64,000 bases of DNA, taken from Rutidosis leptorrhynchoides. Lineage: Eukaryota > Streptophyta > Magnoliopsida > Asterales > Asteraceae. The DNA lies in NCBI RefSeq assembly GCF_046630445.1, contig NC_092342.1:86063001-86127000 (forward strand), read 5' to 3'. The position numbers and the translations under genes are program-made. A model generated the notes under the pieces. That model saw only the letters and a program-made list of their open reading frames with translations, did no database searches and was not told where the DNA came from. Shown in pieces: positions 1-11,400 of this stretch; the stretch's first letter is position 1, and each line of letters opens with the position of its first letter.

Positions 1-83
1 GTCTTTTCATGTTTTGATCTATTCCTTTATGACACTAGTATTATTCTTGGTACTAACGGATGTGTTATTCTATTTTGAAGATC

Positions 84-3000
84 ATGCCTCCAAGGGAGTC
101 CACTGAAGCGCGTATGCAACGCCTGATCAATGAAGGAATTGCTGCTGCTATGGCAGCAAATGCTAATGTTAACGCCAATGTGAACAACAACGTGGGATGC
201 TCCCACAAAACTTTTATGGCTGGTCGACCCCAAGAATTCAGTGGTACGGAAGGACCAATAGGGCTTACTCGTTGGTTCGAGAAAATCGAATCTATTTTCA
301 GGGTCAGTCGGGTCCGTGAAGAGGACAAAGTTAGTTTCGCTAGTTGCACTCTCAAGGATAGTGCCTTGACATGGTGGAACAATCTGGTTAGTAGTTTGGG
401 AAGCGATGTAGCTTATGGTTTGGCCTGGAATGATTTTAAGGAAAGATTGATCACCCGCTATAGACCTCGGGGTGAGCTTAAGAAGCTAGAGGTTGAGCTC
501 AAGAATTTGAAAATGCATGGCACCGAGTTAGATGCCTATGAACGAAGGTTTTTCGAGTTAACTTTGCTGTGTCCTAGGGTTTATGCGGATGAGGACCGCA
601 AAATTTAGGCTTACATTGATGGTTTGTCCGAGAAGATTGAACACGGGGTTGAGTCCAGTGAACCCCAGACTATTGAGGCAGCTATGTCTATGGCCCACAA
701 ACTTAATGACAATGTGTTGAGAAGAAGCAAGACTACAGTTGTTGAAAGTAGTGAGGAGGTTGTCAAGAAGGCTGATAATGGGAAACGAAAGTGGGATAAC
801 AACCGCAATCAAAACCAGGGTCAGCAGAAGAAACAGGATACCTCAGGTGCTAATAACAGAAATCAGCGTGTGTGTCCTCGTTGCTATAAAGCTCATGATG
901 GTTACTGCACAGTTACTTGTAAGAGGTGCTCTAAGCAAGGGCACATTGCTAAAGATTGTACAGTGCTTTTGCCGGGGTCTGCTACTCCCGCGACTGGTGG
1001 TAATAATAATAATAATGTTGGTAATAGAGGTGGTAACGGTAACGGTAATGGGAAATCGAATAATGGAGGTAATCCAAGGGTTTGTTATGAGTGTGGGAAG
1101 CCGGGGCATTTCCGAGATGCTTGTCCCAACAAGAAGACTGCAGAGACTGCACGCGGCCGAGCATTCAACATTAATGCTAAGGATGCGGAGGAAGATCCTA
1201 AGCTTGTTACTGGTACGTTCTCAGTCAACGATTTATCAGTTTATGTGTTATTTGATTCAGGGGCTGATTTAAGTTTCGTATCGAGTAAATTAAGTCCGAG
1301 AATCAAAACGCCGTTAACTCTCTTAGACAATACTTATGTTGTTGAAGTAGCTAATGGTAAGGAACTTACTGCTAAGACTGTACATCGTAAGTGTAACATT
1401 AATCTGGGTGGTAGGGATTTCGAGATAGATTTGATACCGATTGAACTTGGTAGTTTTGATATTGTTATTGGTATGGATTGGCTGTCTGCGAACCATGCTG
1501 AGATCGTGTGTTATGATAAGGCTATTCGTATTACTGATGTGATTGGAGAGCCACTGATGGTCTTTGGAGATAAGAAATGCACACAGTTAAACCTTATTAG
1601 CTGTATGAAAGTTCGTAAACATCTCCGCAAAGGCTGTCATGCTATCCTTGCTCATGTTGTTGATCCTAGTAAGGAAGTAAAGAACGTTGATGACGTTCAT
1701 ATTGTTAGGGATTTTCCCGAGGTGTTTCCCGATGACTTACCTGGCCTTCCGCCGCAACGCGCGGTAGAATTTCAGATTGATCTAGTTCCCGGCGCTGCTC
1801 CTGTAGCACGTGCTCCTTATCGTCTTGCGCCTTCTGAACTTCAAGAATTGTCAAGTCAACTCCGTGAGTTGTTAGACAAAGGTTTTATTCGTCCTAGTTC
1901 GTCCCCTTGGGGAGCTCCTGTTCTGTTTGTTAAGAAGAAGGATGGTTCTTTTTGTTTATGCATTGATTATCGTGAACTGAATAAGCTCACTGTTAAAAAT
2001 CGTTATCCTCTTCCGAGAATTGATGATCTGTTCGATCAGCTTCAGGGTTCTTCTGTTTATTCAAAAATTGATCTTCGTTCTGGCTATCATCAGTTGCGTG
2101 TTAAAGAATCTGATGTTTCAAAAACTGCTTTTCGCACCCGTTACGGTCACTTTGAATTTCTTGTTATGCCGTTCGGATTGACAAATGCACCTGCTGTGTT
2201 CATGGACCTCATGAACCGTGTGTGTAGACCCTATCTGGACAAGTTCGTTATTGTTTTCATCGACGACATCCTTATCTATTCTAAGAGTGATGAAGAGCAC
2301 GAAGAACACTTGAGGTTAGTGCTTGATTTGTTAAAGAAAGAAGAGTTGTACGCTAAGTTCTCTAAGTGTGCTTTTTGGTTAAGAGAAGTTCAGTTCCTTG
2401 GTCATATTGTTAGTAAACAGGGAATACAAGTTGATCCTGCTAAAATTGAGGCGATTGAAAAGTGGGAAACCCCGAAAACTCCTACTCAGATTCGTCAGTT
2501 CCTAGGATTAGCAGGTTACTATAGAAGGTTCATACAAGATTTCTCTCATATCGCGAAACCTCTGACTGCTTTAATGCATAAAGGGAAGAAGTACGAGTGG
2601 AAGGATGAACAAGAGACTGCTTTTCAGATTTTAAAGAAGAAGTTGACTACCGCTCCGATATTGTCACTACCTGAGGGTAATGATGATTTTGTTGTTTATT
2701 GTGACGCTTCGCGTCAAGGCTTTGGTTGTGTTTTGATGCAACGAAAGAAAGTTATTGCGTACGCATCACGTCAGTTGAAGATTCACGAGCAGAACTATAC
2801 AACTCATGATTTAGAGTTGGGGGCCGTTGTTTTTGCACTTAAGATTTGGAGACATTATTTGTATGGGGTCAAGAGTACTGTGTACACAGATCACAAAAGT
2901 CTTCAACATATCCTCGATCAGAAACAGTTGAACATGAGACAACGAAGATGGATTGAGACGTTGAATGATTACGATTGTGAACTTTTGTATCATCCGGGTA

Positions 3001-4544
3001 AGGCCAATGTGGTGGCGGATGCGTTGAGTCGTAAAGAAAGGGCTGAACCTCGCAGGTTTAGGGCCTTGAATATGACAATTAGAACAAACCTCGCAAGGCA
3101 GATTCTTGAGGCACAACAAGAAGCCTTAAAGGAAGAGAATTTTGTGAAAGAGAACGTAAGAGGTATGGCTAAGAAATTTAAGATTCGAGCAGATGGTACT
3201 AGGTACTTTGTAGGACGTCTTTAGGTTCCGAAGTTTGGTGAACTGCGACAACTTGTTTTGGATGAGGCTCATAAGTCTAGGTACTCTATTCATCCTGGTT
3301 CAGGAAAGATGTATCATGATCTTAAGGAGCTGTATTGGTCGCCAAATTTGAAAGGTGATGTGGCTACGTATGTGGCTAAGTGTTTGACCTGTGCTAAGGT
3401 TAAATCTGAACATCAAAAACCGTCTGGACTGTTGGTACAACCCAAGATTCCCGAGTGGAAGTGGGAAGGAATTACAATGGATTTTATTACTAAGTTACCG
3501 AGAGTTGCGGGTGGCTATGACACTATCTGGGTGATTGTAGATCGACTCACTAAGTCGGCTCACTTTTTGCCAATCAGGGAAACAGATTCAATGGAGAAGC
3601 TCACTCGTTTGTACTTGAAGGAGATTGTTTCTAGGCATGGTGTTCCTGTATCCATTATTTCGGACCGAGACAGTCGTTTCGTATCGAGGTTTTGGCGATC
3701 TTTACAGGAAGCCTTGGGAACTAGATTAGATATGAGCACCGCTTATCATCCTCAAACGGATGGTCAAAGTGAGAGGACCATTCAGACATTAGAAGATATG
3801 TTGCGAGCTTGTGTGATTGATTTTGGGAATGGGTGGGATAAGTATTTGCCGATAGCTGAGTTTTCTTATAACAACAGTTATCACGCAAGTATTAAAGCCG
3901 CACCGTTTGAAGCTTTGTACGGTAGGAAATGTAGGTCTCCTATTTGTTGGAATGAGGTTGGGGATGCTCAACTTACAGGTCCAGAGATTATTCACGAGAC
4001 TACTGAGAAGATTGTGCAAATTAAAGAAAGGTTGAGAACTGCTAGAAGTCGGCAAAAGAGTTATGCCGACAAAGGAAGGAAAGATGTTGAATTTCAAGTT
4101 GGCGATCGTGTTATGTTAAAAGTTTCGCCTTGGAAGGGTGTTATTCGTTTTGGTAAAAGAGGGAAGTTAAGTCCTCGTTTCGTGGGACCGTTTGAGATCA
4201 TTGAAAGAGTTGGACCGGTGGCTTATCGTTTGAAGTTGCCACAAGAACTCAGTGCTGTTCACAATGTTTTCCATATTTCAAACTTAAAGAAGTGTTTGGC
4301 TAAATTTGATCAGACTATTCCTTTGGAGGAACTTCAAGTTGACAAGCAATTGCATTTTATTGAGGAGCCAGTTGAGATCATGGACCGAGAGGTTAAGACT
4401 CTTAAACAGAGCAGAATTCCTATTGTTCGGGTCCGATGGAACGCTAGACGCGGTCCCGAGTTCACTTGGGAGCGTGAAGACCAAATGAAGCAGAAGTACC
4501 CGCATTTGTTCTCAGATGCCGAGTCAACCCCTGCGCCTACTTAA
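84..4544 (+). pseudogene. Tekay-type gag-pol polyprotein with two in-frame TAG stops
   Basis: Polyprotein of 1,486 codons plus stop, starting at the ATG of MPPREST. Seen in order: gag capsid region (RWFEKIESIF, ALTWWNN), a cysteine-rich CPRC segment, zinc knuckles [14 protein letters not shown] and [14 protein letters not shown], aspartic protease LFDSGAD (about residue 390), reverse transcriptase with the catalytic FIDD (about residues 725-728), RNase H (VVYCDAS, TDHKSL), integrase with H-H-C-C (ending CLTC), core residues in TMDF, SDRD and QSERT, the GPY-type region, and a chromodomain-like C-terminus (about 4350-4520). The frame is broken only by TAG at 606-608 in gag and TAG at 3222-3224 between RNase H and integrase; no frameshift is needed anywhere. 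All catalytic residues I can see are intact. The element is probably dead or dependent on partners, but only recently so. Confidence 0.92.
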
Positions 4545-4565
4545 ATTTCAGGACGAAATTTCCGT

Positions 4566-4578
4566 AACGGGAAGGTAC
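4566..4578 (+). promoter_or_regulatory. Polypurine tract of the Tekay-type element
   Basis: The purine-rich stretch aacgggaaggtac sits directly before the LTR start TGTCACGACC. The preceding acgaaatttcc is shared with the element at 40428-49982 (reverse strand near 43263), where aacgggtaggtac precedes the LTR. It is the expected plus-strand DNA priming site. Confidence 0.75.
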
Positions 4579-6572
4579 TGTCACGACCCTACTTTTTCCG
4601 TTATCTTTTTCCGTTAATTATTTAACGACCGTTAACTGTTAGTGTGCCACGTCATTTCTATGACCTATATTATTATTTTTGTAATAATATATATATATAT
4701 ATAATAATTATTATGTGTTATGTGAATATATGTATTCATATTTTAATTTATACGTTTCTACGTCTCGCGGATTTCCATCCGGCGAATCTTTTCGGTTTTT
4801 AAACCAACGGTCGAGCTTTCGGGATTTTTAAATCCTAAATATTTTAAATATGATATTTTATGATCATATTATTAATAGGTGTATTTATTTTTATTTTTCG
4901 TCGCGCGTTTGTTATCTTTCCGAAATTTTAATCGCGTAAGCGTGTTTTCGCGTTTCGGGATTCGCTCGGGCTTTCGGGCCATCAGGAATTGCATGTTTTT
5001 CAATAATGGACAAGTTGGCCCACTAAGGGGCCCACCCCCATTCAAAATCGGCCGAATATGGGAGGGGGGTGTATCCCTTTGCTTCTCATTTTTGTTTCAC
5101 ATAATTTTAATTCACAAAAATTCCCTAAACCTAACTTGCACTTTTTCTCCTCTCCTCTCCCTCTTGTGGCCATCGCCCTTCACACCCATCATCATCATCA
5201 TTTTGCTTCAACAATTGCTTGGATCAAGAAACAATTAACACCAACGCGTTCTACACAATCTCCTCTACACATCTATATTCTTTGATTCTCGATTAGGGTA
5301 TAAACCCTAACCCTAGAACTTTTAATTTTTATTTATATTTCTGTATTTTGTGTTTATATTATTAGTATGATGTTTATTAGTTGTTGTAATGTTGTTTGGA
5401 TGCGTAGAATTACTCGTTTGCATATGTTTTCGGTTTGTAAATTTTGGACAGCAGTTTGATTCGTGTTTTCTGACTTTTTAACTGATATGAATGTTAAAAT
5501 AAAGTACATAAATGAGTTCCTCTCATCAATACATTAATTTTAGACTCCGGATTCATGTCGTTTCGATTCCCGGAGCCCTAGATATGCTTAATTTGATTTT
5601 TGTTAAAGATTGAAAGGTGTTCTTGGCATGAACAAGGTTGGGTCCGACTTTGTGACCATCCTTGGTGTCTTTAGGGTGTGTCATTTGGTTAGGACTGATG
5701 GTGGGACGAATTTTCATGTTCGGGTCACCTAAATCCGAGCCACGGTTCACCCGTTGTGCCTAAATTACTGTTTTGAGTAAATTGATTTTCCCAAGTGTGG
5801 TCATGGCTGATATCCACGACCTAGGGACTGTTCTTGGAGTGTTCTTGAGTTCATAATTGTGTTGGGTGATTTGAGTAGGCGGAAATGCATATGTGGCTCG
5901 CCCGAAACCGACACCCGGGGCTCAAGATACGACCCGATGAACTTTTAAACTTAAAACTTGTGGTTAATGATTAAACTTATGATAAAAATTATGGATTTCA
6001 TTATTAATAAATTACTTTAGATAAAAGAAGTAATTATTATTATTTAAAACTTATGATATAAATATTTATTATATCATTTAATTATTAATTATGATTTAAT
6101 TAACATTTTAATTAAGCTTATGATTAATAATACTTTTATTATTAAAGGAAAATACTTATGATAAGTATTAAATTTGTTTTTGAGAAATTATTAAAAGACT
6201 TATAATAAAGATTAAATAATTATTTAATTATTATAAGACTTAATTATTATTTAATTATGAGTTAATTATTAAATACTTATGATTTAATAATTTTAATTAG
6301 AAACTTATGATATGATTAATAATTCATTATTAATTAAAAATACTTATGATATAATTTAAAAATTATTATTATTAATAATACTTATATTATGATTAGTATT
6401 TAATTAATTTATTTAAATACTTATGTCGTACTAATTATAACATTTTAACTTATATTAACTTTAATAATTCATTTTATTTAATTAAACTTATGTTAAGACA
6501 TTATTATACACTTTTGACTTTAAATAACATTATAACCTATGTTATTATTATAACTTACACTTTTAAAATTTA

Positions 6573-6655
6573 TGTTGACTATGTTTGACCAAGGTTGACT
6601 TTTGAGTTGACTTTCGGTTGACTTTGACTTTCAGTTGACTTCTGTTGACTTTCTA
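6573..6655 (+). promoter_or_regulatory. Cluster of TTGAC (W-box core) motifs in LTR
   Basis: About eight copies of TTGAC, mostly as gttgact, occur within some 80 bp. TTGAC followed by C or T is the core of the W-box bound by WRKY factors. The cluster lies about 400 bp upstream of the candidate intron donor. Its counterpart in the minus-strand LTR at 17803 lies at 18728-18850, again just upstream of the donor. Function is inferred only. Confidence 0.45.
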
Positions 6656-6825
6656 AATAAGGAAACTTTCCTAACTTCAAAACTTTCTAAAAATAGAAGT
6701 TTCTAAATTTGGAAACTTTCCAAAAATAGAACCTTTCCAAAAATAGAAACTTTCCTAAAATAGAAAACTTTCCAAAAATGGAAACCTGCTAAAAATAGAA
6801 ACTTTCTAAAAATAGAAAGTGTGTG
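6650..6825 (+). repeat. Imperfect short tandem repeat, about 17-20 bp unit
   Basis: Repeated words of the form aaaaatagaaactttcc, eight or nine times with small variations. It follows directly on the TTGAC cluster inside the LTR. No coding potential. Confidence 0.7.
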
Positions 6826-7036
6826 TCCTTATGCTGTTCCAATCAAACCGATGCTTGCTGAGTAATGTTCTATGCCTACTTGCAACATGTACAATAGCTA
6901 TCATACTAAGACTTGGCCTAAGTTAGTTATTTATTTCGACCTGCTTTATTTTTAGGTCGGCGTTGTGATCTTTCTTGATCACTTTACTTTACTTGCTGTT
7001 CGCTTGTTTGTGAGATTTCTTCAGTTGCTATTTAAG

Positions 7037-7519
7037 GTGAGTTATAGTCCCGTTTTTATATACTTTTCAAAGTATACTTTTTGGGATGTGATTACATGCA
7101 TATTTTTATTTACGGTTAGACACAAGTAACAGTTAAATTTAATTATTCATTGTGAGTTGGACAAAAATATTCCCTAGTCTGGTAACTGTAATCATTGGTT
7201 TCTACCGGTGAACGCGAATCCTACGGATAGATCTATCGGGTTTGACAACCCCATTTCGAGCTAGTCGCGCTAGCAATTTATAATCGGAATGTTTAGTACT
7301 TCGTAATTTGTTGTAGATACACTGTCCAAGTGTATATTTTTATTGTGTTTGGCAAGGGTAAATAAAGGGTTAAGTGGTTACCAGGTGGCTCATTGATAAT
7401 GGAATAATGTTTAATGTTTTCTAACATTTTTAAATCTTGTGGTCTAAAGTTTACTTATTTATTTAAACCTATAATTCACTCAACCTTTGTGTTGACAGTT
7501 TACTTGCATGTTTTCACAG
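7037..7519 (+). other. Candidate intron in the LTR transcript leader
   Basis: Donor AAG|GTGAGTTATAG at 7037 and acceptor TTTTCACAG|GT ending at 7519 enclose 483 nt. The interior contains the module gacacaagtaa ... gcgaatcct..ggatagatctat ... tttagtacttcg, found in the same order in other long LTRs of this window (around 31070-31240, and on the reverse strand around 40950-41130 and 47660-47850). The acceptor lies 321 nt from the LTR end, close to the distance in the others. Conservation is seen directly; splicing is an inference. Confidence 0.4.
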
Positions 7520-7840
7520 GTACTTGAGTTATTTGATGCTTCTGCTGTCGTTAGAAGAGTCTGCATGCATTTGGGCAGATTTTATGAAACTATTTATGAA
7601 ACTTAAGTTTGCATTCTATTTTGGATAATTTAAATTGTGGGTTTGTTGGCAATGTTTTGTGTCAACTTTTGGTTCATTACTATGGTTGGTTGATTTTAAA
7701 CTACTTAATTGTGTTTGTTTCCTTTTTGGGCAACATTTTGAAATAAAAGAATGCAACTTTGTTTATTTAATTCATTTAAGTCCGATCAAGCTATGGGACC
7801 AACTGACGGATCCGTTAAGTGTTTTGACGGGGTCGTCACA

Positions 7841-8917
7841 CCTAGCCGTGCCCGCCGCTTTCTCTAACCGTTTAACATTATCATTATTCAAATCGGGACA
7901 TTCCGGCCTCTTATGCCCCTCTTTACCACAATTAAAGCAAGTGATTTTGGTCGACGCCTTGGTGCAATCACGGGCCATGTGTCCTCTTTGATTACAATTA
8001 TAACACGTGGGCCCGAAACCCCCGAAAGCACCCTTCTTCACACTATTAAAACTTTCGGAGCCTTTCTTGGACTTCTTATTTGAAAAGTTCGAATGACTTG
8101 AACCCTCAAACTTCCTCTTTGAAAAAGTAATATCGCTCTTTCTTGGCACCTCCGGCTCAAAACCCCGAGCCAATTCAAATAACTCGTCAAAAGACTTAGC
8201 CATACCCCGACTAATCTTACCCTTGTACTCATCATTTAAAGTGTGGTAGAAATTCTTCATTAGCTTGTGATCATCACCAACATACTCCAGGCAAAAACGA
8301 GTCTTTGCCAAGAAGGTAGACTTAAGAGTAACTAAGTCCATTGAACCTTGTTGCAAATGGTGCAACTCGTCCCGGATTCTATCGAGATCGGAAGAAGTTC
8401 GGTATTCCTTGAAAAACTCCTTCTTAAATTCTTCCCACGTCAAGCCCATACATTGTTCCTCACCATACAAGTTGATTTTATCATCCCACCATAACTTAGC
8501 CTCTTCTCGTAGCATGCTAGAGCCATACCTCGCCTTCTTTTCGGGAGGACATTCCAAGGTACGGAAAGCTCCCTCGATGTCGGAGATCCAACATGTACTT
8601 TTTAAAGGATGCCGTACCCCATTAAACATCGGGGGTTGAGCGTCCTTGAAATTCTTGTAGTGAAAGTCCCGTCTTCCTTCACCTCCTTCACCACGAGGAT
8701 AAATGTTTCTAGCATCAAGGGGCCCTTCGATAGTGGCCTTCATTCGTTCATTTATCAAATCGGTCACCTGCCCATCGACCGAATCTTGAAAGACCTTTCG
8801 GACGTCCGTAAGAAAATCCGCTTTTAACTTTTTAAAGACGGCCTCAACCTTGGCCGAAAACTCGGTGTCCTTGCTTGTACTTCCGTTATCATGATCGGGA
8901 CCGTTTCTCGTCTTCAT
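7841..8917 (-). pseudogene. gag polyprotein, 3' part cut off by insertion
   Basis: Gag of a Ty3/gypsy chromovirus, intact from MKTRNGPDHD for about 359 codons until the inserted LTR. Visible: a charged N-terminal segment, the retrotransposon gag core (AKLWWDDK, WEEFKKEFFKEY), a basic serine-rich linker, and two zinc knuckles CYNCNQRGHMARDC and CFNCGKEGHKRPEC. The open frame continues by chance about 70 bp into the LTR of the inserting element; those codons are not gag. It is clearly a different subfamily from the gag at 84-608. Protease and pol are not in the window. Confidence 0.9.
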
Positions 8918-9304
8918 TCTATAAAACGAAATAGGTTAAACCACAAAAACGAAAGGACAAATTACATATGTATATACATATATGCCACACTACTCCATCT
9001 CGCTCAACAATCGTCGTACATTGCTTGTTTAACATGATTTGCACCCGTAACAACAGGTAGCTACTCGTTGTTACGTGAGCACGTCGCATTCACTTGCTAG
9101 TACAACGTCCGTCTTGCTTGATGATTGCTAAACACAACACAAAACAATTAGCACAAGGTTAATTCTCATAAACCAAAGCACTAACAATTCCCGATTAGAC
9201 CCAAAGTCCTACAAGTCCCGCATAAAGCGCTCACACAATAAAGTCTAAGTCTAGGCACCTATCTCAAGTCGCCTAAATCCCTTAGACCATGATCTGATAC
9301 CACT
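8918..9304 (-). promoter_or_regulatory. Leader and primer-binding site of the second Tekay-type element
   Basis: On the minus strand the LTR end GTTGTTACA is followed by agtggtatcagatcatgg, a PBS complementary to initiator tRNA-Met (plus positions about 9288-9304). A leader of about 370 nt without an ORF follows up to the gag ATG at 8917. Confidence 0.8.
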
Positions 9305-9369
9305 TGTAACAACCCGACTTCATAAACTCAAAACGCGTACCAAAAAAAAATTTGTATGTCAGTGCATCT

Positions 9370-9492
9370 GGAAGGCGTCCAGAATCCTGGACGGCGTCAA
9401 GCTCAGAAATGTGGGACGGCGTCCAAACATTTGGGACGGCGTCCAGCTCAAACAACTGGAATGGCGTCCAAGCAATTGGGACGGCGTCCCAA
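9370..9492. repeat. GGACGGCGTCC motif cluster, inner LTR end
   Basis: Six copies or near copies of the almost palindromic word ggacggcgtcc at 20-25 bp intervals, separated by unrelated spacers. A second group of four is at 11318-11400, near the other LTR end. Each copy could pair with its neighbours in RNA. Function unknown. Confidence 0.7.
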
Positions 9493-10109
9493 TGGTCTTC
9501 CAGCTACTGATCACGGGTCCAACTCACACGAGCGGAAAACCCGCTTCCCGACACTTTCAAATGAAAACCTTTTTATCACAAGTCAATATAAGTGAAACTA
9601 AGAGATTTTCATCATCAAATCAAGTTTTACATCATCGGGCCCACATCACCCATTTTACGAGTTTCGTTCAAAAATAAAAGTTTCGACCAAATATAAGTTT
9701 AAGTTCCAAACGACACTAGAGCATGGTGTTTGGGGTTAAACTACCCAATCTCGGTCGAACTCCAAAAGCTAACACCCAAAAGCATCCCCTAACAAAACAA
9801 GCGGGAGATCACTAATCCAATTGAACGCTCTTACACTTGTCAACGCCCGAGCCTATAAAAAAAGTAAACAACGAGAGGGTAAGCAAAGCTTAGTGAATAC
9901 AATAATTATACATACATATATATAACCCATCTATTTTCAATCACAATTACCGAATACCTTGTACGAACTTGAAACTCAAATTAGCATAACATCATACCCG
10001 AAATACTTAACAAGTCGCACATTATCACAAAACCGCATTAGCATATACTCAACACAATATATTTAAACAATATGCCAAACAATCCACAATCTCAATATGG
10101 TTAACCATA

Positions 10110-10432
10110 ACGCTATGGTGCTACCGGCTCGTGGTTCACACCATACGCAATTGAGTCATACTCTTTTATAGTGCTACCGGATCGTGGTTCACACTCGATG
10201 CTACCGGCTCGTGGTTCACATCTTAGTTTATAGTGCTACCGGCTCGTGGTTCACACTCGATGCTACCGGCTCGTGGTTCACATCTTTGTTTATAGTGCTA
10301 CCGGCTCGTGGTTCACACTCGATGCTACCGGCTCGTGGTTCACATCTTAGTTTATAGTGCTACCGGCTCGTGGTTCACACTCAATCACACACATGTTATG
10401 GCACTACCGGCTCGATGGTTCATACCATAACA
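10110..10432. repeat. Minisatellite, about 61-bp dimer unit
   Basis: About nine copies of the word gctaccggctcgtggttcac, spaced alternately 24-28 and 37 bp apart, giving a higher-order unit of about 61 bp. It lies inside the candidate LTR intron of the minus-strand element. Spacers are short and themselves repeated, so this is a tandem repeat and not a CRISPR. Confidence 0.85.
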
Positions 10433-11317
10433 CCCACAAATAAATACGTCATATACACATACGTATAATTACTCCACTCACCTTAGAGTCTTCGTGAAAG
10501 ATAACCGAACTTGCCACTTCAATGTAACGTACCTATTACATTTTAGCACATAATCAATTCACAACTCAAGTCGGTCAAGCAACTCACTCAAAAATCTAGA
10601 GTCTTTTGACCCAAAGCGCAATCCCGACCCATTTTGCACCCTTAACCCTAATAATGAGTTAACTTCACCAAAAACCCTAATTCTAGCCATTTAAGGTATT
10701 AACACACTTTTAACCACAAAGTTAACTCGTTTTCATACATGCAAGACAACCTAGGTCATCAAAGACCCATTTGACCCATTTCTAGGTCAACACACCCATT
10801 TGGGTCACCTACAACCCAAATCACATCCACTAACATTAACTATAAGTGTATTAGTATTTACTTAGGTCTTTAAGACCCATTTACACCATTTACCCTTTTA
10901 AAACCCTAGGTTAGTCACCATTTAGGTCTTCATGACCCAAACTTACCCAAAACTCCCAAATCACTCATACATGGGTTTTATGTACAACATTAACCCAAAC
11001 CCTAACCCTTAAACATTATTTACTAGAGAAATCAATTTTAGGGCTTACCACCACAATCAAAACGAAGCTAACGAGGAGATGAACAACTTCAATGCTCAAG
11101 CTAGAACCCGAAACAAGCTTCTTCCTCTCTTATTTGAGCTTTCTCACACTTAAGGGCACTCTCTCTCTAGAATTAAAGTAGATGATATTTGGTGGTTGTG
11201 AATGGAGTAATGAGACTCCTAAAACTGATCTAGGGCTTTAGAACTCGTCCAAGAAGTGAAATTACCAAAATACCCATCTAAAATAATTAATAGCAAAAAG
11301 ACATGCCTGCCAGCCAT

Positions 11318-11400
11318 TCTGGACGGCGTCCCAAATTGTTGGACGGCGTCCAGGTCTTCAAACTGGGACGGCGTCCCAAATGTTTGGACGGCGTCCAAAC
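11318..11400. repeat. GGACGGCGTCC motif cluster, outer LTR end
   Basis: Four copies of ggacggcgtcc or its ccca/ccaa variants at about 20-bp spacing, just inside the 5' end of the minus-strand LTR. It mirrors the cluster at 9370-9492. Confidence 0.7.

Larger units (their letters stand above)
1..7840 (+). mobile_element. Ty3/gypsy Tekay-type chromovirus, 5' end outside window
   Basis: A plus-strand LTR retrotransposon that makes up the left part of the window. It shows, in order, the end of the leader (1-83), gag-protease-RT-RNase H-integrase-chromodomain in one frame (84-4544), a polypurine tract, and a long 3' LTR (4579-7840). The domain order with integrase last and a C-terminal chromodomain is that of chromoviruses; the very long LTR fits the Tekay/Del lineage. 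The 5' LTR and PBS lie outside the window. Its right end falls inside the gag of another gypsy element on the minus strand, so it is a nested and younger insertion. The expected target duplication on the right is cctag (7841-7845), which cannot be compared with the missing left flank. Confidence 0.9.
4579..7840 (+). repeat. 3' LTR (3,262 bp) of the Tekay-type element
   Basis: It begins TGTCACGACCC after the polypurine tract and ends GGGTCGTCACA at the point where the interrupted minus-strand gag resumes. The ends are roughly inverted. Inside are a pyrimidine-rich leader-like stretch (about 5140-5290), a very AT-rich tract with repeated acttatgat words (5940-6540), a TTGAC cluster, a short tandem repeat, and a candidate intron (7037-7519). 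No real gene lies inside; the ORFs at 4879-5285 and 7635-7991 are by-products of LTR sequence. Confidence 0.88.

Noticed and set aside
4879..5285. Overlapping ORFs of 119 and 75 codons in the first LTR
   Set aside because: They lie in the transcript start and leader region of the LTR and are low in complexity; no similarity.
5291..5318. aaaccctaaccctag, telomere-like
   Set aside because: Only two units of ccctaaa-type sequence; no array.
10110..10432. Regularly repeated 20-base word, CRISPR-like at first sight
   Set aside because: The spacers are themselves repeated, the intervals alternate, and it lies within a plant retrotransposon LTR; it is a minisatellite.
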